64,000 nucleotides of DNA. Source: Proteobacteria bacterium UBA7415 (GTDB taxonomy: Bacteria > Pseudomonadota > Gammaproteobacteria > Arenicellales > Arenicellaceae). The stretch is taken from the NCBI GenBank assembly GCA_002470515.1, contig DKML01000025.1, forward strand, positions 9,571 through 73,570. Reading direction: 5' to 3'. The first letter of the stretch is position 1. Each line of letters opens with the position of its first letter. Both the position numbers and the translations under genes were made by a program. Of the stretch, positions 36,323-45,720 are shown piece after piece. Below the pieces are notes generated by a model. It ran no database searches. It worked only from the letters and a program-made list of their open reading frames with translations, and was not told the origin of the DNA.

Positions 36323-37102
36323 CTAGATTTCTTTAACCCTTACGCTGCCGCCGCTAGTCTTAAGATGAAGCTCTGGACCGCCGCCATTGATCTCGCCTTC
36401 GAGTTTCTTTTTCGAAAAGTAACCGTTAACTTTAAAGTCGCTGCTCACTCCACCACCACTCGTCTTCGCATAAAGGTTTACTGCAACGTCAGACGCAAGA
36501 TAAGCCGTAATGCTGCCACCCGATGTTGTCAGCTTACAGTCGGCAGTAGGTTGCTTGGTGAGCGTTGCTTTAATGCTACCGCCGCTAGTATGCGCAACGA
36601 TGTTGCCAGCAACTTCATCGACACGGATTGAGCCGCCTGATGTTTTTGCCTGTACGTCACCTCGAATTTTACCGAGGCTGATCGACCCACCTGATGTTCT
36701 AACATCTACTTCGCCATTGAGATCGGAGAGATCAATAGATCCACCACCTGTTTGTAGAGTCACGTTATAGTCTTGAGGTACTTTAATCGTGTATCTAACT
36801 CTAGATGATTGTCCAAACCAGCTGCTCTTCTCGCGCTCGCCAATAACGCTAACGTCATTACCGGATTGTTTAAAATTAACGGTGAAGCCGTCGTCACTTG
36901 ATCTGTTCTCTACAGTCACTTCAACCGTATTTTTGTTGTGGGATTCTACTTCCACCGAACCAGAATCAGAGTCTAGATTAAGAGTGCCTCCTGGAGCCAC
37001 ATCAAACGATTGCGACACATCATCCGATTTCGCGATTGCAAAGCTTACAAACATAAGGCTGAGTAGTACTGCGCTAGTCATTCTTAAGAATTGGGTTTTC
37101 AT
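36323..37102 (-). CDS. Secreted DUF4097 beta-strand-repeat protein
   Basis: A 259-residue exported protein. Signal peptide: residues 1-24 (RMTSAVLLSLMFVSFAIA). The mature part is a stack of short beta strands with a repeated 'TSGGSI' turn: 'VRTSGGSISLGKI', 'AKTSGGSIRVDEV', 'AHTSGGSIKATL', 'TTSGGSITAYL', 'AKTSGGGVSSDF' and 'LKTSGGSVRVKEI', about every 16-20 residues. This is the DUF4097/putative auto-transporter adhesin head fold. It is likely a periplasmic or surface solenoid. Members often sit beside anti-sigma or HTH genes; none is adjacent here. Exact role unknown. Confidence 0.85.
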   Translation of the reverse strand: MKTQFLRMTSAVLLSLMFVSFAIAKSDDVSQSFDVAPGGTLNLDSDSGSVEVESHNKNTVEVTVENRSSDDGFTVNFKQSGNDVSVIGEREKSSWFGQSSRVRYTIKVPQDYNVTLQTGGGSIDLSDLNGEVDVRTSGGSISLGKIRGDVQAKTSGGSIRVDEVAGNIVAHTSGGSIKATLTKQPTADCKLTTSGGSITAYLASDVAVNLYAKTSGGGVSSDFKVNGYFSKKKLEGEINGGGPELHLKTSGGSVRVKEI

Positions 37103-37625
37103 ATTCTTCCTCTAAATTGAAATGGCGACTACATTTCGCCCTTGTTTCTAATTAGACGATGATTATTCGATTTTGGTTTCAATTAAGTGCACTTTGTTAC
37201 TTCATTTAGAGCATTAACTCGTTTCGATACTCTATTTAAAGCCAAGATACCGTTTGAAATTCGGTGTAAGTACAGCGGTTTGACTCTACTGAGCTCAACA
37301 CCTGGACTTATATTCGTCATTTTATTAGCTGAACGAATTTTTCACATTGCACGAATTTAATCTATCTTACCGCCAAATCATTATTGTGAGGGATCCCCCC
37401 TTTTAGAGCCGTTCAGCTAAGTGTCTGAAAATTAAAGACTATAAACTTTATGGCATTACAACCACTCTACATTGTTGCCATTAGCGTGTAGATGCAACGG
37501 CTCTAGAACCTTACAAATAGTTGATCTACATCAAGTGGCGCCAGCAGGAGATTTCGTATAGTGCGGCTGGTTTGTAGAACCGTAGTTATTCAACGTACCA
37601 CTCACTCCTAAATGAGGTTCCAATT
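37103..37625. other. Long intergenic control region between DUF4097 and ompW genes
   Basis: A 523-base region with divergent genes on both sides. Its only clear signal is an FNR-type box 92 bases before ompW. Leading bases before the DUF4097 start include AGAGGAAGAAT as a ribosome site. No further gene is seen. Confidence 0.55.
37521..37534 (+). promoter_or_regulatory. FNR/Anr box upstream of ompW
   Basis: TTGATCTACATCAA is a perfect match to the FNR/Anr consensus TTGAT-N4-ATCAA. It lies 92 bases ahead of the ompW start. E. coli ompW is known to be FNR-activated, so oxygen-dependent control is likely here too. Confidence 0.72.
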
Positions 37626-38300
37626 ATGAAAAAGACAAGACTAGCTGTAGCACTAACTTTAGCCGCGTTGACCGCGCTTCCAATGACGACAGTCCATGCC
37701 TATGAAAAAGGCGATTTAATTCTTCGTGCAGGTCCAGCCAATGTTGACCCTGACTCTTCAAGCAGTGCCATCAGTCTTGGCGGCGCAGAGCTACCTGGAA
37801 CGGGCGTAAGTGTTGATGGCGATACTAAAATCGGCATTACAGCAACTTACATGTTGAATGAACACTTTGGAGTAGGCCTTTTAGCCTCAACTCCGTTTCA
37901 GCACGACATCACAGAAAGCGGGCTAGGTATCGGGCGCATAGGTTCTACTCGCCACTTGCCACCAACATTATCAATTCAGTATTTCCCAATGAATTCAGCG
38001 TCCAACTTTCAGCCGTATTTTGGAGTTGGTGCTAACTACACTACTTTCTTCGACGAAGAAACCGATCCAGGGTTAGACGGCGCACTGGGAGACAGCACGC
38101 TGAAACTAGACGATTCTTTCGGCATAGCCCTAGAGCTCGGTGCTGACTACTGGATAAATGAAAAATGGGCGCTCAACGCAGCCATTTGGATGATCGACAT
38201 CGATACTGACGCAGTAATCAGCTCACCTGCTGGCGAAGTAACAGTGGACGTCGAAATCGATCCTGTCGTTTATATGATTGGCGCAGCTTACAGATTTTAG
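37626..38300 (+). CDS. ompW: OmpW-family outer-membrane protein
   Basis: Eight-stranded outer-membrane beta-barrel, 224 residues. Signal peptide at 1-25 ends 'MTTVHAYEKGD'. The mature start 'YEKGDLILRAGPANVDPDSS' is characteristic of OmpW, as are 'LNEHFGVGLLASTPFQHDI', 'TLSIQYFPMNSASNFQPYFGVGANY'-type strand pairs, and the C-terminal 'VVYMIGAAYRF' with terminal Phe for BAM recognition. OmpW channels move small hydrophobic molecules and respond to oxygen and stress. AATGAGGTTCC is the ribosome site. A terminator follows. Confidence 0.95.
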   Translation: MKKTRLAVALTLAALTALPMTTVHAYEKGDLILRAGPANVDPDSSSSAISLGGAELPGTGVSVDGDTKIGITATYMLNEHFGVGLLASTPFQHDITESGLGIGRIGSTRHLPPTLSIQYFPMNSASNFQPYFGVGANYTTFFDEETDPGLDGALGDSTLKLDDSFGIALELGADYWINEKWALNAAIWMIDIDTDAVISSPAGEVTVDVEIDPVVYMIGAAYRF

Positions 38301-38332
38301 CCTATAACGACTTTTACAAATCCTCTTTGATA

Positions 38333-38365
38333 AGCCGCTTTGCTTAATTGCTTAGCGGCTTTTTT
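38333..38365 (+). terminator. Terminator of ompW
   Basis: AGCCGCT (38333-38339) pairs with AGCGGCT (38354-38360), followed by five T. It starts 33 bases after the ompW stop. Confidence 0.88.
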
Positions 38366-38538
38366 ATGCTCTTTACACCGGTATTTATCAAACTACTAGC
38401 GCTGCGGCGAGCTCGTCATTGCTTCTTCTCACTTGCCCAATGGCAACCAAATCTGGCTGAAAGTTAATGAAAAAGCTGTTTTTGAAAACACAGGTATATA
38501 CTGGTTTCAGACAAAGCTATTAGCGAGGAAGCCTGATC

Positions 38539-39795
38539 ATGTTTAATTATGCAACTTCATCTCTATCTATAACGCTTTTGGGCGTTCTTCTTAGCGGGTG
38601 CACGAGTCTGTCTTCAGAAATGAACTCAAATAATTGGTCGAGCAACGCTCCCAATGGCAAAGAACTTCTAATAGAAGTTAGTGAGTACTCAGCATTGAGT
38701 CCCTTAGAGCAACGAATAGATTTAGCAACGCTTAAACGAATTACACCGCAAATGCGCGAAGACGTGCGAGGTCTTTTTAAGGACTGGACCAATGTTCTTG
38801 GCGTTCCTGCTGCTGGTAGAATTGCCAAATGGATGGTCGACGCTGATGGTTTAGCCATGCAATACGACATAGACGCTAACTTTACACCCGTGCAAGCCTA
38901 TGCCGAAAAACGCGCGAACTGCCTTTCTTTTACATTGCTTCTGCGCGCTTTGGTAGCCGAAATTGGTATTGAAATTCAGATTAACGAAGTGGACATTCCT
39001 GCAAACTGGGGAATGAACTACGACCAAAATGTCGTGTTCTATCGCCACGTAAACGGCATTCGTTTACGGGGGCCTCGTCGACAAGTATTTGATTTAGCAA
39101 TGGAACGGTTCCGATTTGACTACCCGCAGCGACGTATCAGCGAAGAGCATGCTTACGCCCAACTCATTAGCAATACAGCGATAGATGCTCTCAATCAGAC
39201 AGATTACACCCTTGCCTCGCACTTGATGAAAACGGCATTGTCCACCTACTCCAACGATCCAAACCTATGGGTAAATTTTGGAGTAGTGACCGAACGACTT
39301 GGTGATGTGAATAAAGCGGCCGCAATTTACCGATATGCATTAAGCATTGATGACTCAACACTCGTTGCAATCACCAACTTAGCAAGAGTGTATGAGCAGT
39401 TCGGTAGACTTGAAGAGTCCACTGAATTGCAAAAAAGGGCCACTAAGATTCGCTCGCATAATCCATATCATCACTACTTTTTAGCTAAAGAATATCTGGA
39501 TGACGGTGATTCGAGACTGGCGAGACGACACATTAACAAAGCCCTAGCCATGCACAACGAAGATGCCCGTTTTTACGAATTGCGCAGTCGAACATGGCAG
39601 CTGTCTAACCGCTATTCAAAAGCTTTGCGGGATATGGAAAAAGCCTACGCAATGTCATTGGAACCAGGCGAGCGTTTTCATTTTAAAAACAAGGCGGTTC
39701 GAATAGCCCGTGAACTCTACCAAAGCGATAAGAGTAATCGAGACCGTACGCAACGTTCAATACAAGACCTGAGCCTGAAGTTAAGAACACAGTAG
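38539..39795 (+). CDS. TPR lipoprotein with transglutaminase-like domain
   Basis: A 418-residue lipoprotein. The lipobox is 'LLGVLLSGC' with Cys at about residue 21. Residues about 90-190 resemble a transglutaminase-like/bacterial peptidase core: 'AYAEKRANCLSFTLLLRALVAEIGIEIQ' holds the Cys and 'NVVFYRHVNGIRL' the His. The C-terminal half is made of tetratricopeptide repeats: 'PNLWVNFGVVTERLGDVNKAAAIYRYAL', 'STLVAITNLARVYEQFGRLEESTEL' and 'PYHHYFLAKEYLDDGDSRLARRHI' in part. Likely a periplasmic scaffold that processes or holds another protein. It is monocistronic; GCGAGGAAG is the ribosome site. Enzymatic activity is uncertain. Confidence 0.78.
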   Translation: MFNYATSSLSITLLGVLLSGCTSLSSEMNSNNWSSNAPNGKELLIEVSEYSALSPLEQRIDLATLKRITPQMREDVRGLFKDWTNVLGVPAAGRIAKWMVDADGLAMQYDIDANFTPVQAYAEKRANCLSFTLLLRALVAEIGIEIQINEVDIPANWGMNYDQNVVFYRHVNGIRLRGPRRQVFDLAMERFRFDYPQRRISEEHAYAQLISNTAIDALNQTDYTLASHLMKTALSTYSNDPNLWVNFGVVTERLGDVNKAAAIYRYALSIDDSTLVAITNLARVYEQFGRLEESTELQKRATKIRSHNPYHHYFLAKEYLDDGDSRLARRHINKALAMHNEDARFYELRSRTWQLSNRYSKALRDMEKAYAMSLEPGERFHFKNKAVRIARELYQSDKSNRDRTQRSIQDLSLKLRTQ

Positions 39796-39899
39796 TTAGG
39801 AACACATTTGCTAGCCATAAATAATAGATAGTCATGACCGTCTGTCTGAATAGTGGCCATGACTAACCCGTTTACCTCAAGACGCTTGTGCGTACTTAT

Positions 39900-41675
39900 T
39901 TATGCGTAACTATTCATGCGTACGAGACGACCAGGGCGTGCGGCTAACACGGCATCATTTTCAAGCACTTGTTCGCCTGAAACAAAGGTTGCTTTGTAAC
40001 CTGTTACAGGTTGCAACAGCCTTTGGCCACCCGCTGGTAAATCTTGCACCATTTGAGGCACACCAAGATCGAGTTGATCGTAGTCGATCACATTGATATC
40101 GGCTTTTAGACCTACTTCAATTCGACCTCGATCCGGCAAGCCCAAATAATCTGCTCCATCCGCTGTGAGCATCTGAATAGCGCGTTCCAAAGGAATGCTC
40201 TTTCTGCCTTTGCGAGCTCTGTCACGAGTCCAGTAGCTGAGCAAATAGGTTGGAAAGCTCGCGTCACATATAGTGCCGACATGCGCGCCACCGTCAGACA
40301 ACCCTGGCAACGCTTTAGGGTGAGTCAACATTGTATAAACGTTGTCGTAGTTCATCTCTGTGTAGTTATACACGGGAAAATAGATGAGTGCTTTGCCGTC
40401 ATCTTCCAACATGATGTCATAGGCTTTTTCCCATACCGTTTGCCCATCGCGTCTGGCTTGACCGCCAATTGAAGTTTCGTTTTGTTGTTCATAATCAACC
40501 ACGCCCTCATGATCTAGCTTGAACATCTTTTCGGCCAGCTGCGGAAACTGTCCAATCATCATATCGACTAAAGGAGGTACAGGAGAGCCTGGTCCCGCTA
40601 ACGTCACTATCTCTTCAGACAGCAATTGCTTTTTAAATTTCGGGTCGCGCATGATCTCTACGCGCTCAGCTAATGACTTATCCTTAATTGCGAGATAACT
40701 CGGAAACGCCATCATTGGGTGGAACGTGCAATTCAGGCCGTTAAAAACGCCAATGGCTCGTGGCGCAACCTGTAGGCTGATGTCTAAACCTTCAGAATTT
40801 AGTTTATCGCTGCGCTCGATAATCTTTAACCAATCGTCAGGCGCAAAGTCTCGCTGCATCAAAGACATTGATCCTGGGCGGCCACCGCTAGCTTTAAAGT
40901 AGGCCTCCATTAGCTCAAACTCTTTTTCAAAGTTGTCTTCTGGGCGCACCATGTCGAAGTCGTTTACAGCTTGTAGAACACCATAATCCAAACCTTGGAA
41001 TGCCTTGGCAATTCCGACTAATTCGTCTTTGCCTGCTTCACTCGCTGGAGTCCACTCTCCGTCTGACGTTTTATGTACATCACTACGTCCAGTAGAGAAA
41101 CCGATCGCACCTGCCTCCATAGCTTCGCGCACGATTGTTTGCATCGCATCAATATCGTCTTCGTTGGCCGGCTCATCAAATACCGCCCTATCACCCATAG
41201 CGAAAACTCGCACTGGATCGTGCGGCACAAGTACAGCAAAATCAATGGTGTGCGGAAGCCTATCAATGGCGTCCATATACTCAGGGAAAGTTTCCCATTC
41301 CCAATTGATTCCTTCGTGCAACGCAGTGCCTGGAATATCTTCTACACCTTCCATTAAACGAATTAGCTTATCGCGATCCTCGCTGCGACATGGTGCGAAA
41401 CCAACTCCACAATTACCGAGAACCGCGGTAGTAACACCGTGGTTGACCGAAGGTTTAAGCTCTTCATCCCAAGATATTTGGCCGTCATAATGCGTGTGTA
41501 CATCAACAAATCCAGGCGTCACGATAGCGCCTTTGGCGTCGAACTCCTTAGTCGCCGCACCTGTACATTCACCAACCTCAACAATCTTGCCATCCTTAAT
41601 GGCAACATTCGTCGATTCTGGCACAGCACCGTCGCCGCGATACACTAGACCGTTTATGATTTTGAGATCAAACAT
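39900..41675 (-). CDS. N-acyl-D-amino-acid deacylase-type amidohydrolase
   Basis: Metal-dependent amidohydrolase of 591 residues, D-aminoacylase/dihydroorotase superfamily. HxH motif: 'GFVDVHTHYDGQISWDEELK'. Others are 'VTTAVLGNCGVGFAPCR', 'EAGAIGFSTGRSD' and the C-terminal 'PKALPGLSDGGAHVGTICDA' with metal Asp. No signal peptide. It lies in a same-strand run with a BASS-type symporter. Related marine enzymes act on N-acyl-D-amino acids, but the substrate here is unproven. Confidence 0.85.
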   Translation of the reverse strand: MFDLKIINGLVYRGDGAVPESTNVAIKDGKIVEVGECTGAATKEFDAKGAIVTPGFVDVHTHYDGQISWDEELKPSVNHGVTTAVLGNCGVGFAPCRSEDRDKLIRLMEGVEDIPGTALHEGINWEWETFPEYMDAIDRLPHTIDFAVLVPHDPVRVFAMGDRAVFDEPANEDDIDAMQTIVREAMEAGAIGFSTGRSDVHKTSDGEWTPASEAGKDELVGIAKAFQGLDYGVLQAVNDFDMVRPEDNFEKEFELMEAYFKASGGRPGSMSLMQRDFAPDDWLKIIERSDKLNSEGLDISLQVAPRAIGVFNGLNCTFHPMMAFPSYLAIKDKSLAERVEIMRDPKFKKQLLSEEIVTLAGPGSPVPPLVDMMIGQFPQLAEKMFKLDHEGVVDYEQQNETSIGGQARRDGQTVWEKAYDIMLEDDGKALIYFPVYNYTEMNYDNVYTMLTHPKALPGLSDGGAHVGTICDASFPTYLLSYWTRDRARKGRKSIPLERAIQMLTADGADYLGLPDRGRIEVGLKADINVIDYDQLDLGVPQMVQDLPAGGQRLLQPVTGYKATFVSGEQVLENDAVLAARPGRLVRMNSYA

Positions 41676-41725
41676 CTTATTCCTCCTGTAAACACATTCA
41701 ATTTTTTAATATTTTTTACATCTAT

Positions 41726-42622
41726 TCACGCATCGCTACGCCTAAACATCAGCACTAAAAATAATCCTGCCACAATATGCCAGATTCCCCAAATGCCAGC
41801 CACCGCCGCAGCGCCGCCCATACCGCCTAACTGGGTTAGTAAAATGACAATACCCAAGCCAGAATTCTGAATTCCCACCTCAAACGTTAGTGCTCGGCGA
41901 GAACTGATATCAGCACCAACAATTCGAGCGGTAATATTGCCCACTAAGAACGCAACTGCATTATGAAAAATAACCAGAGCGAAGAAGCTTATTCCCAACA
42001 GCGCAAATTGGTCAAGATAACGGTATGTAGCGGTAACAATAATAGCGAACAAACCAACACTTGAAAGAGCTACCAATGGCTTTTGCATTATAGCCGCTGC
42101 TCTGGAAAACCAATGCGCGACGCCCATCCCTAAAAACAACGGCAGCGCCAAGATAACACTGGTCTGGACAAGAAAACTCAGTGTGTCGAACTGAATTCGG
42201 TTTAACAGCTCATTAGTTGGGGGATATAACGAGCTCCAAAATATGATCGCTACAGGCGTAATAAACGCGGCGGCCACGCTTGACGTTGCCGTAAGAGAAA
42301 CTGATAACGCTGTATTGCCGCGCGCCAAGAGCACTAAAAGGTTCGAGACATTGCCGCCAGGGCAACAAGCAATAAGAATCATACCGAGTGCAATCGTAGG
42401 GCTCGGCTCAAACAAAAAGCAGATGAGCAAGGTAACAATGGGCAAGGCGAGCAACTGACCAATCACGCCACCAAGGAACAACCTAGGAGAATGCTTAAAG
42501 AACGCAAAGTGTTCGGTTCTAAGACCTAAGGCAACTGAAAACATCATCGTTGCTAGAGTCAGCGCCATTCCGATTTCGGAAATTTGCCCAAGCTCTAAAG
42601 TAAAGTCCTCGATTGAATTCAT
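41726..42622 (-). CDS. Bile acid:Na+ symporter (BASS) family transporter
   Basis: A ten-helix membrane protein of 298 residues. The family pattern is clear: 'TLATMMFSVALGLRTEHF', 'GMILIACCPGGNVSNLLVLLA' and 'GNTALSVSLTATSSVAAAF', with Pro-Gly and Asn-type breaks that bind Na+ and substrate, then 'EVGIQNSGLGIVILL' in the second half. BASS members carry organic anions such as bile acids, pantoate or keto acids. Specific substrate unknown. It is 50 bases upstream in transcription of the D-aminoacylase-like gene and could supply its substrate. Confidence 0.88.
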   Translation of the reverse strand: MNSIEDFTLELGQISEIGMALTLATMMFSVALGLRTEHFAFFKHSPRLFLGGVIGQLLALPIVTLLICFLFEPSPTIALGMILIACCPGGNVSNLLVLLARGNTALSVSLTATSSVAAAFITPVAIIFWSSLYPPTNELLNRIQFDTLSFLVQTSVILALPLFLGMGVAHWFSRAAAIMQKPLVALSSVGLFAIIVTATYRYLDQFALLGISFFALVIFHNAVAFLVGNITARIVGADISSRRALTFEVGIQNSGLGIVILLTQLGGMGGAAAVAGIWGIWHIVAGLFLVLMFRRSDA

Positions 42623-42688
42623 ATCTATTTCAAACTCACCAAGAGCGTTGCTCGATTAACCACATGTTTGTTGTAATAAACAATCGGT

Positions 42689-43450
42689 CTATTCCTTAAG
42701 CCCGTAGCCCGTCTTAAAGATCCACGCCACAATCGCAAGACACACAGCCAAGAAGATTGAAATGATGCCGAGACTTAACCAAACGTTTACATCTGAGACT
42801 TCGAAAAAGCTCCAACGAAACCCGCTGATCAAGTAGACCACGGGATTAAACAAGGTGACCGTTTGCCAGAACGGCGGCAACATACTGATGGAATAGAACG
42901 TACCCCCTAAGAACACGAGCGGCGTAATGATAAGAATTGGAATGATCTGCAGCTTCTCAAAGTTGTTTGCCCACAGCCCAATAATAAAGCCGAACAAGCT
43001 AAACGAAATACAGGTCAGTACTAAAAAAGTAAGCATCCAAAACGGATGCGCTATGTGTAAGTCTACAAACAGACTTGCGGTCAGCAAAATAATAACGCCA
43101 ATAATAAGTGACTTGGTCGCCGCCGCGCCTACATAGGCAATCATGGCTTCGAAAAACGACAGCGGTGCGGCAAGAATTTCGTAAATAGTACCGTTAAATT
43201 TTGGAAAAAAGATACCAAAGGACGCGTTAGAAATACTCTGCGTCAGTAACGACAACATGGTCAAGCCAGGCACAATAAACAAACCATACTCTACGCCATC
43301 AATTGCGGTGATTTTTGAGCCTATAGCTGCACCAAAAACCACGAAGTAGAGAGACGTAGAAATTACCGGAGATGCAATAGTCTGAAACAACGTGTTCCAA
43401 GCACGCATCATCTCGGCACGATAAATAACGTAAATAGCACTAGTATTCAT
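42689..43450 (-). CDS. ABC-2 type transporter permease
   Basis: A 253-residue inner-membrane permease with six helices, ABC-2 family. Recognisable pieces are '[28 protein letters not shown]', '[20 protein letters not shown]', '[23 protein letters not shown]' and 'YLISGFRW' (split here); the '[11 protein letters not shown].....NP' block is the ABC-2 signature. It starts five bases after the ATPase gene. The substrate is probably a lipid, polysaccharide or drug. It resembles the Yad-type YadGH exporters. Confidence 0.92.
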   Translation of the reverse strand: MNTSAIYVIYRAEMMRAWNTLFQTIASPVISTSLYFVVFGAAIGSKITAIDGVEYGLFIVPGLTMLSLLTQSISNASFGIFFPKFNGTIYEILAAPLSFFEAMIAYVGAAATKSLIIGVIILLTASLFVDLHIAHPFWMLTFLVLTCISFSLFGFIIGLWANNFEKLQIIPILIITPLVFLGGTFYSISMLPPFWQTVTLFNPVVYLISGFRWSFFEVSDVNVWLSLGIISIFLAVCLAIVAWIFKTGYGLKE

Positions 43451-43455
43451 AATGA

Positions 43456-44379
43456 TCAGTCCTGATGAACAAGGTCAACAAAGATGTCTTCGAGAGAGCT
43501 TTGAGTTGTTCTAATATCTTTGAGCTGCATACCGGCCGCCGAGAAGTCTTGCAATAGAGCCGTTATGCCCGTTGCGTCTGCGGTCGTGTCGTAGGTGTAG
43601 GTGACTGTTTCGCCACCTTCGGACATTTCAATAGCGTATTTAGACAGTGATTCAGGAATCGCAGAAACCGGCTCACGTAAGTCGATCACCAATTGCTTCT
43701 TACCCATCTTGCTCATCAAGTCAGTTTTATTCTCGATCAACAGTATTTTTCCTGAGTTGATCACACCCACTCTATCTGCGATCTCTTCGGCTTCTTCTAT
43801 GTAATGTGTGGTCAAAATAATGGTCACGCCTGTTTTGCGTAATGCGCTCACTAAGCGCCACATGTCCTTGCGCAGCTCAACGTCTACGCCTGCTGTAGGT
43901 TCATCTAAAAAGAGCACCCTTGGATTATGCGACAACGCTTTGGCGATCAACACTCGGCGCTTCATACCGCCCGACAGCATACGCAATTGGTTGTCTTTCT
44001 TGTCCCAAAGAGATAAGTCGCGCAATACCTTTTCGATATGTGCAGGATCTGGCTTGTGCCCGTATAAGCCTCGTGTGAACGACACTGTGTTCCAGACAGT
44101 ATCGAACGAGCCCAACGTGAGTTCTTGAGGCACCAAACCGACTAATTGACGGGCTTTACGGTATTCGCTTTGGTTGTCAAACCCGCCAATGGTTATGCTT
44201 CCCGCGCTCGGCGAGACAATCCCTGCAATGGCCGAAATGAGCGTCGTTTTACCGGCGCCGTTTGGTCCCAGTAATGCTAGGATTTCGCCTTCGACGATGT
44301 CAAGGTCAACGCTGTCGAGCGCCTGAAAACCGTTGTCGTAAACTTTAGATAGCCCACGAATTTCTACAATATTTGTCAT
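43456..44379 (-). CDS. ABC transporter ATP-binding protein
   Basis: A 307-residue ATPase. Walker A: '[18 protein letters not shown]'. Signature: '[19 protein letters not shown]'. Walker B: '[13 protein letters not shown]'. The H-loop is '[20 protein letters not shown]'. C-terminal extension after residue 215 is typical of YadG/CcmA-type multidrug ATPases. It is cotranscribed with the ABC-2 permease, whose start is five bases later, so together they form one exporter. Confidence 0.95.
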   Translation of the reverse strand: MTNIVEIRGLSKVYDNGFQALDSVDLDIVEGEILALLGPNGAGKTTLISAIAGIVSPSAGSITIGGFDNQSEYRKARQLVGLVPQELTLGSFDTVWNTVSFTRGLYGHKPDPAHIEKVLRDLSLWDKKDNQLRMLSGGMKRRVLIAKALSHNPRVLFLDEPTAGVDVELRKDMWRLVSALRKTGVTIILTTHYIEEAEEIADRVGVINSGKILLIENKTDLMSKMGKKQLVIDLREPVSAIPESLSKYAIEMSEGGETVTYTYDTTADATGITALLQDFSAAGMQLKDIRTTQSSLEDIFVDLVHQD

Positions 44380-44686
44380 TCAATCTATTTCTAATTGTGT
44401 GTGACTAGGTGGAGTCAAAACTGCACCCACAAGATTTTTTTACTCGCCGAACAAGAAGGCTATCACGGAATAGTGGGGGCTGTTGCCATGAGTCTAATTC
44501 TTACAAGAATCACGGACAAACTCTAAAAGGACGTTCAATCGAAGCATACACCTTGAGCGCATAGGAAGCGTGCTCAAGTCAGCAAATTTATTGTAGACTC
44601 GATGCATAACTAACCATTCACAAGACGAACGAAGCCCGTCGGTAACGAAATCCCAAGCTCGCGGTAACGAAGAAAAGGATCTGAGC
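44380..44686. other. Intergenic gap with divergent genes
   Basis: A 307-base stretch between the ABC exporter ATPase gene and the cyclophilin gene. It should contain both promoters. I see no clear -35/-10 pair and no small gene. The ribosome site before the cyclophilin start is AAAAGGATC. Confidence 0.4.
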
Positions 44687-45643
44687 ATGAATAAAATTTA
44701 TCAACTAATTATCGCTGTTTTGACCGGCTCACTATTGGCCTTTACAGCTAGTGCGCAAAATGCATTGGTAACCAAGGAACTAAAGCTAACGTCTACCGAA
44801 GTTTTAGCATCTAGCCAGGCCACGGACTGGCGACTACCTGAACAGCGTAACCTAATGTATGTGCAAGTCTCGAATACCGATGCACCAGTAGTTTTTGAGC
44901 TAGCAGAGGATTTTGCACCAAAACACATTGCTAATTTGCGCACGCTAGTAAAACAAAAGTACTTTGATGGGCTCGCCATCATTCGTTCGCAAGACAATTA
45001 TGTAGCGCAGTGGGGTGACCCAGCAGAAGATGAAGGTGAGTTTCGAACACTAGGCGATGCTGCAGAGACCGTTGAACCAGAGTTCTATCGCGCTAAAAAA
45101 GGTCTCGCGCTGCAAAACATAGTCAGCCGAGATGCATACGCTGATGAGGTTGGCTTTGTAAAAGGCTTCGCTGTAGGAGCAGACGCGAAAGGGAGAAACA
45201 GTGCTGAGGCGCGTGCTTGGCTAACCCACTGCTATGGCGCCCTTGGTGTCGCGCGTGGCATGGCCATGAATAGCGGCAATGCTTCTGGCTTGTACGCGGT
45301 AACCGGGCATTCACCACGCCACCTTGATCGTAACATCACACTATTAGGCCGCGCATTAATCGGAATGGAACATCTTTCGACATTGCCACGTGGTACTGAG
45401 AGCTTAGGGTTTTATAAAACAGCTGAAGAAGCTACTCCTATTGTCAGCGTTCGTTTCGGTAATGAACTACCTACTGAACAACAGATCCATTTGGAAGTAA
45501 TGCGTACCGATACGCAAATTTTTCGTGATTATGTAGCCGCGCGAACTAAGAGGACGCACGATTGGTTCGCCGACCCCGTGAGTCGCATTGAGGTGTGTAA
45601 TGTCAACGTGCCCAGCCGGCCAGTTTCAACTCACAGCGAGTAA
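44687..45643 (+). CDS. Periplasmic cyclophilin-type peptidyl-prolyl isomerase
   Basis: A 318-residue exported PPIase. Signal peptide: residues 1-23 ('LTGSLLAFTASAQNA'). The cyclophilin-like domain begins at 'NLMYVQVSNTDAPVVFELAEDFAPKHI' and continues with 'NLRTLVKQKYFDGLAIIRSQDNYVAQWGDP', in part. Later 'LTHCYGALGVARGMAMNSGNASGLYAVTGHSPRHLDRNITLLGR' is unlike classical cyclophilins but fits the long periplasmic subgroup. The enzymatic residues (FR in 'IIRSQ', Q in 'AQWGDP') are partly kept. It likely helps fold envelope proteins. Single gene. Confidence 0.85.
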   Translation: MNKIYQLIIAVLTGSLLAFTASAQNALVTKELKLTSTEVLASSQATDWRLPEQRNLMYVQVSNTDAPVVFELAEDFAPKHIANLRTLVKQKYFDGLAIIRSQDNYVAQWGDPAEDEGEFRTLGDAAETVEPEFYRAKKGLALQNIVSRDAYADEVGFVKGFAVGADAKGRNSAEARAWLTHCYGALGVARGMAMNSGNASGLYAVTGHSPRHLDRNITLLGRALIGMEHLSTLPRGTESLGFYKTAEEATPIVSVRFGNELPTEQQIHLEVMRTDTQIFRDYVAARTKRTHDWFADPVSRIEVCNVNVPSRPVSTHSE

Positions 45644-45694
45644 AAGACATTAAGGAACGACTGACGCTAAAACAGGAAACCCGTTTTTTTAACT

Positions 45695-45720
45695 GATGTG
45701 CTCTTTAAGAAGAGCACATC
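45695..45720. repeat. Perfect inverted repeat spanning the thiolase stop codon
   Basis: GATGTGCTCTT (45695-45705) and AAGAGCACATC (45710-45720) with a four-base loop. The TAA stop of the thiolase gene is in the loop. No T-run follows on the minus strand, so it may protect the transcript end or act as a factor-dependent terminator. Confidence 0.75.
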
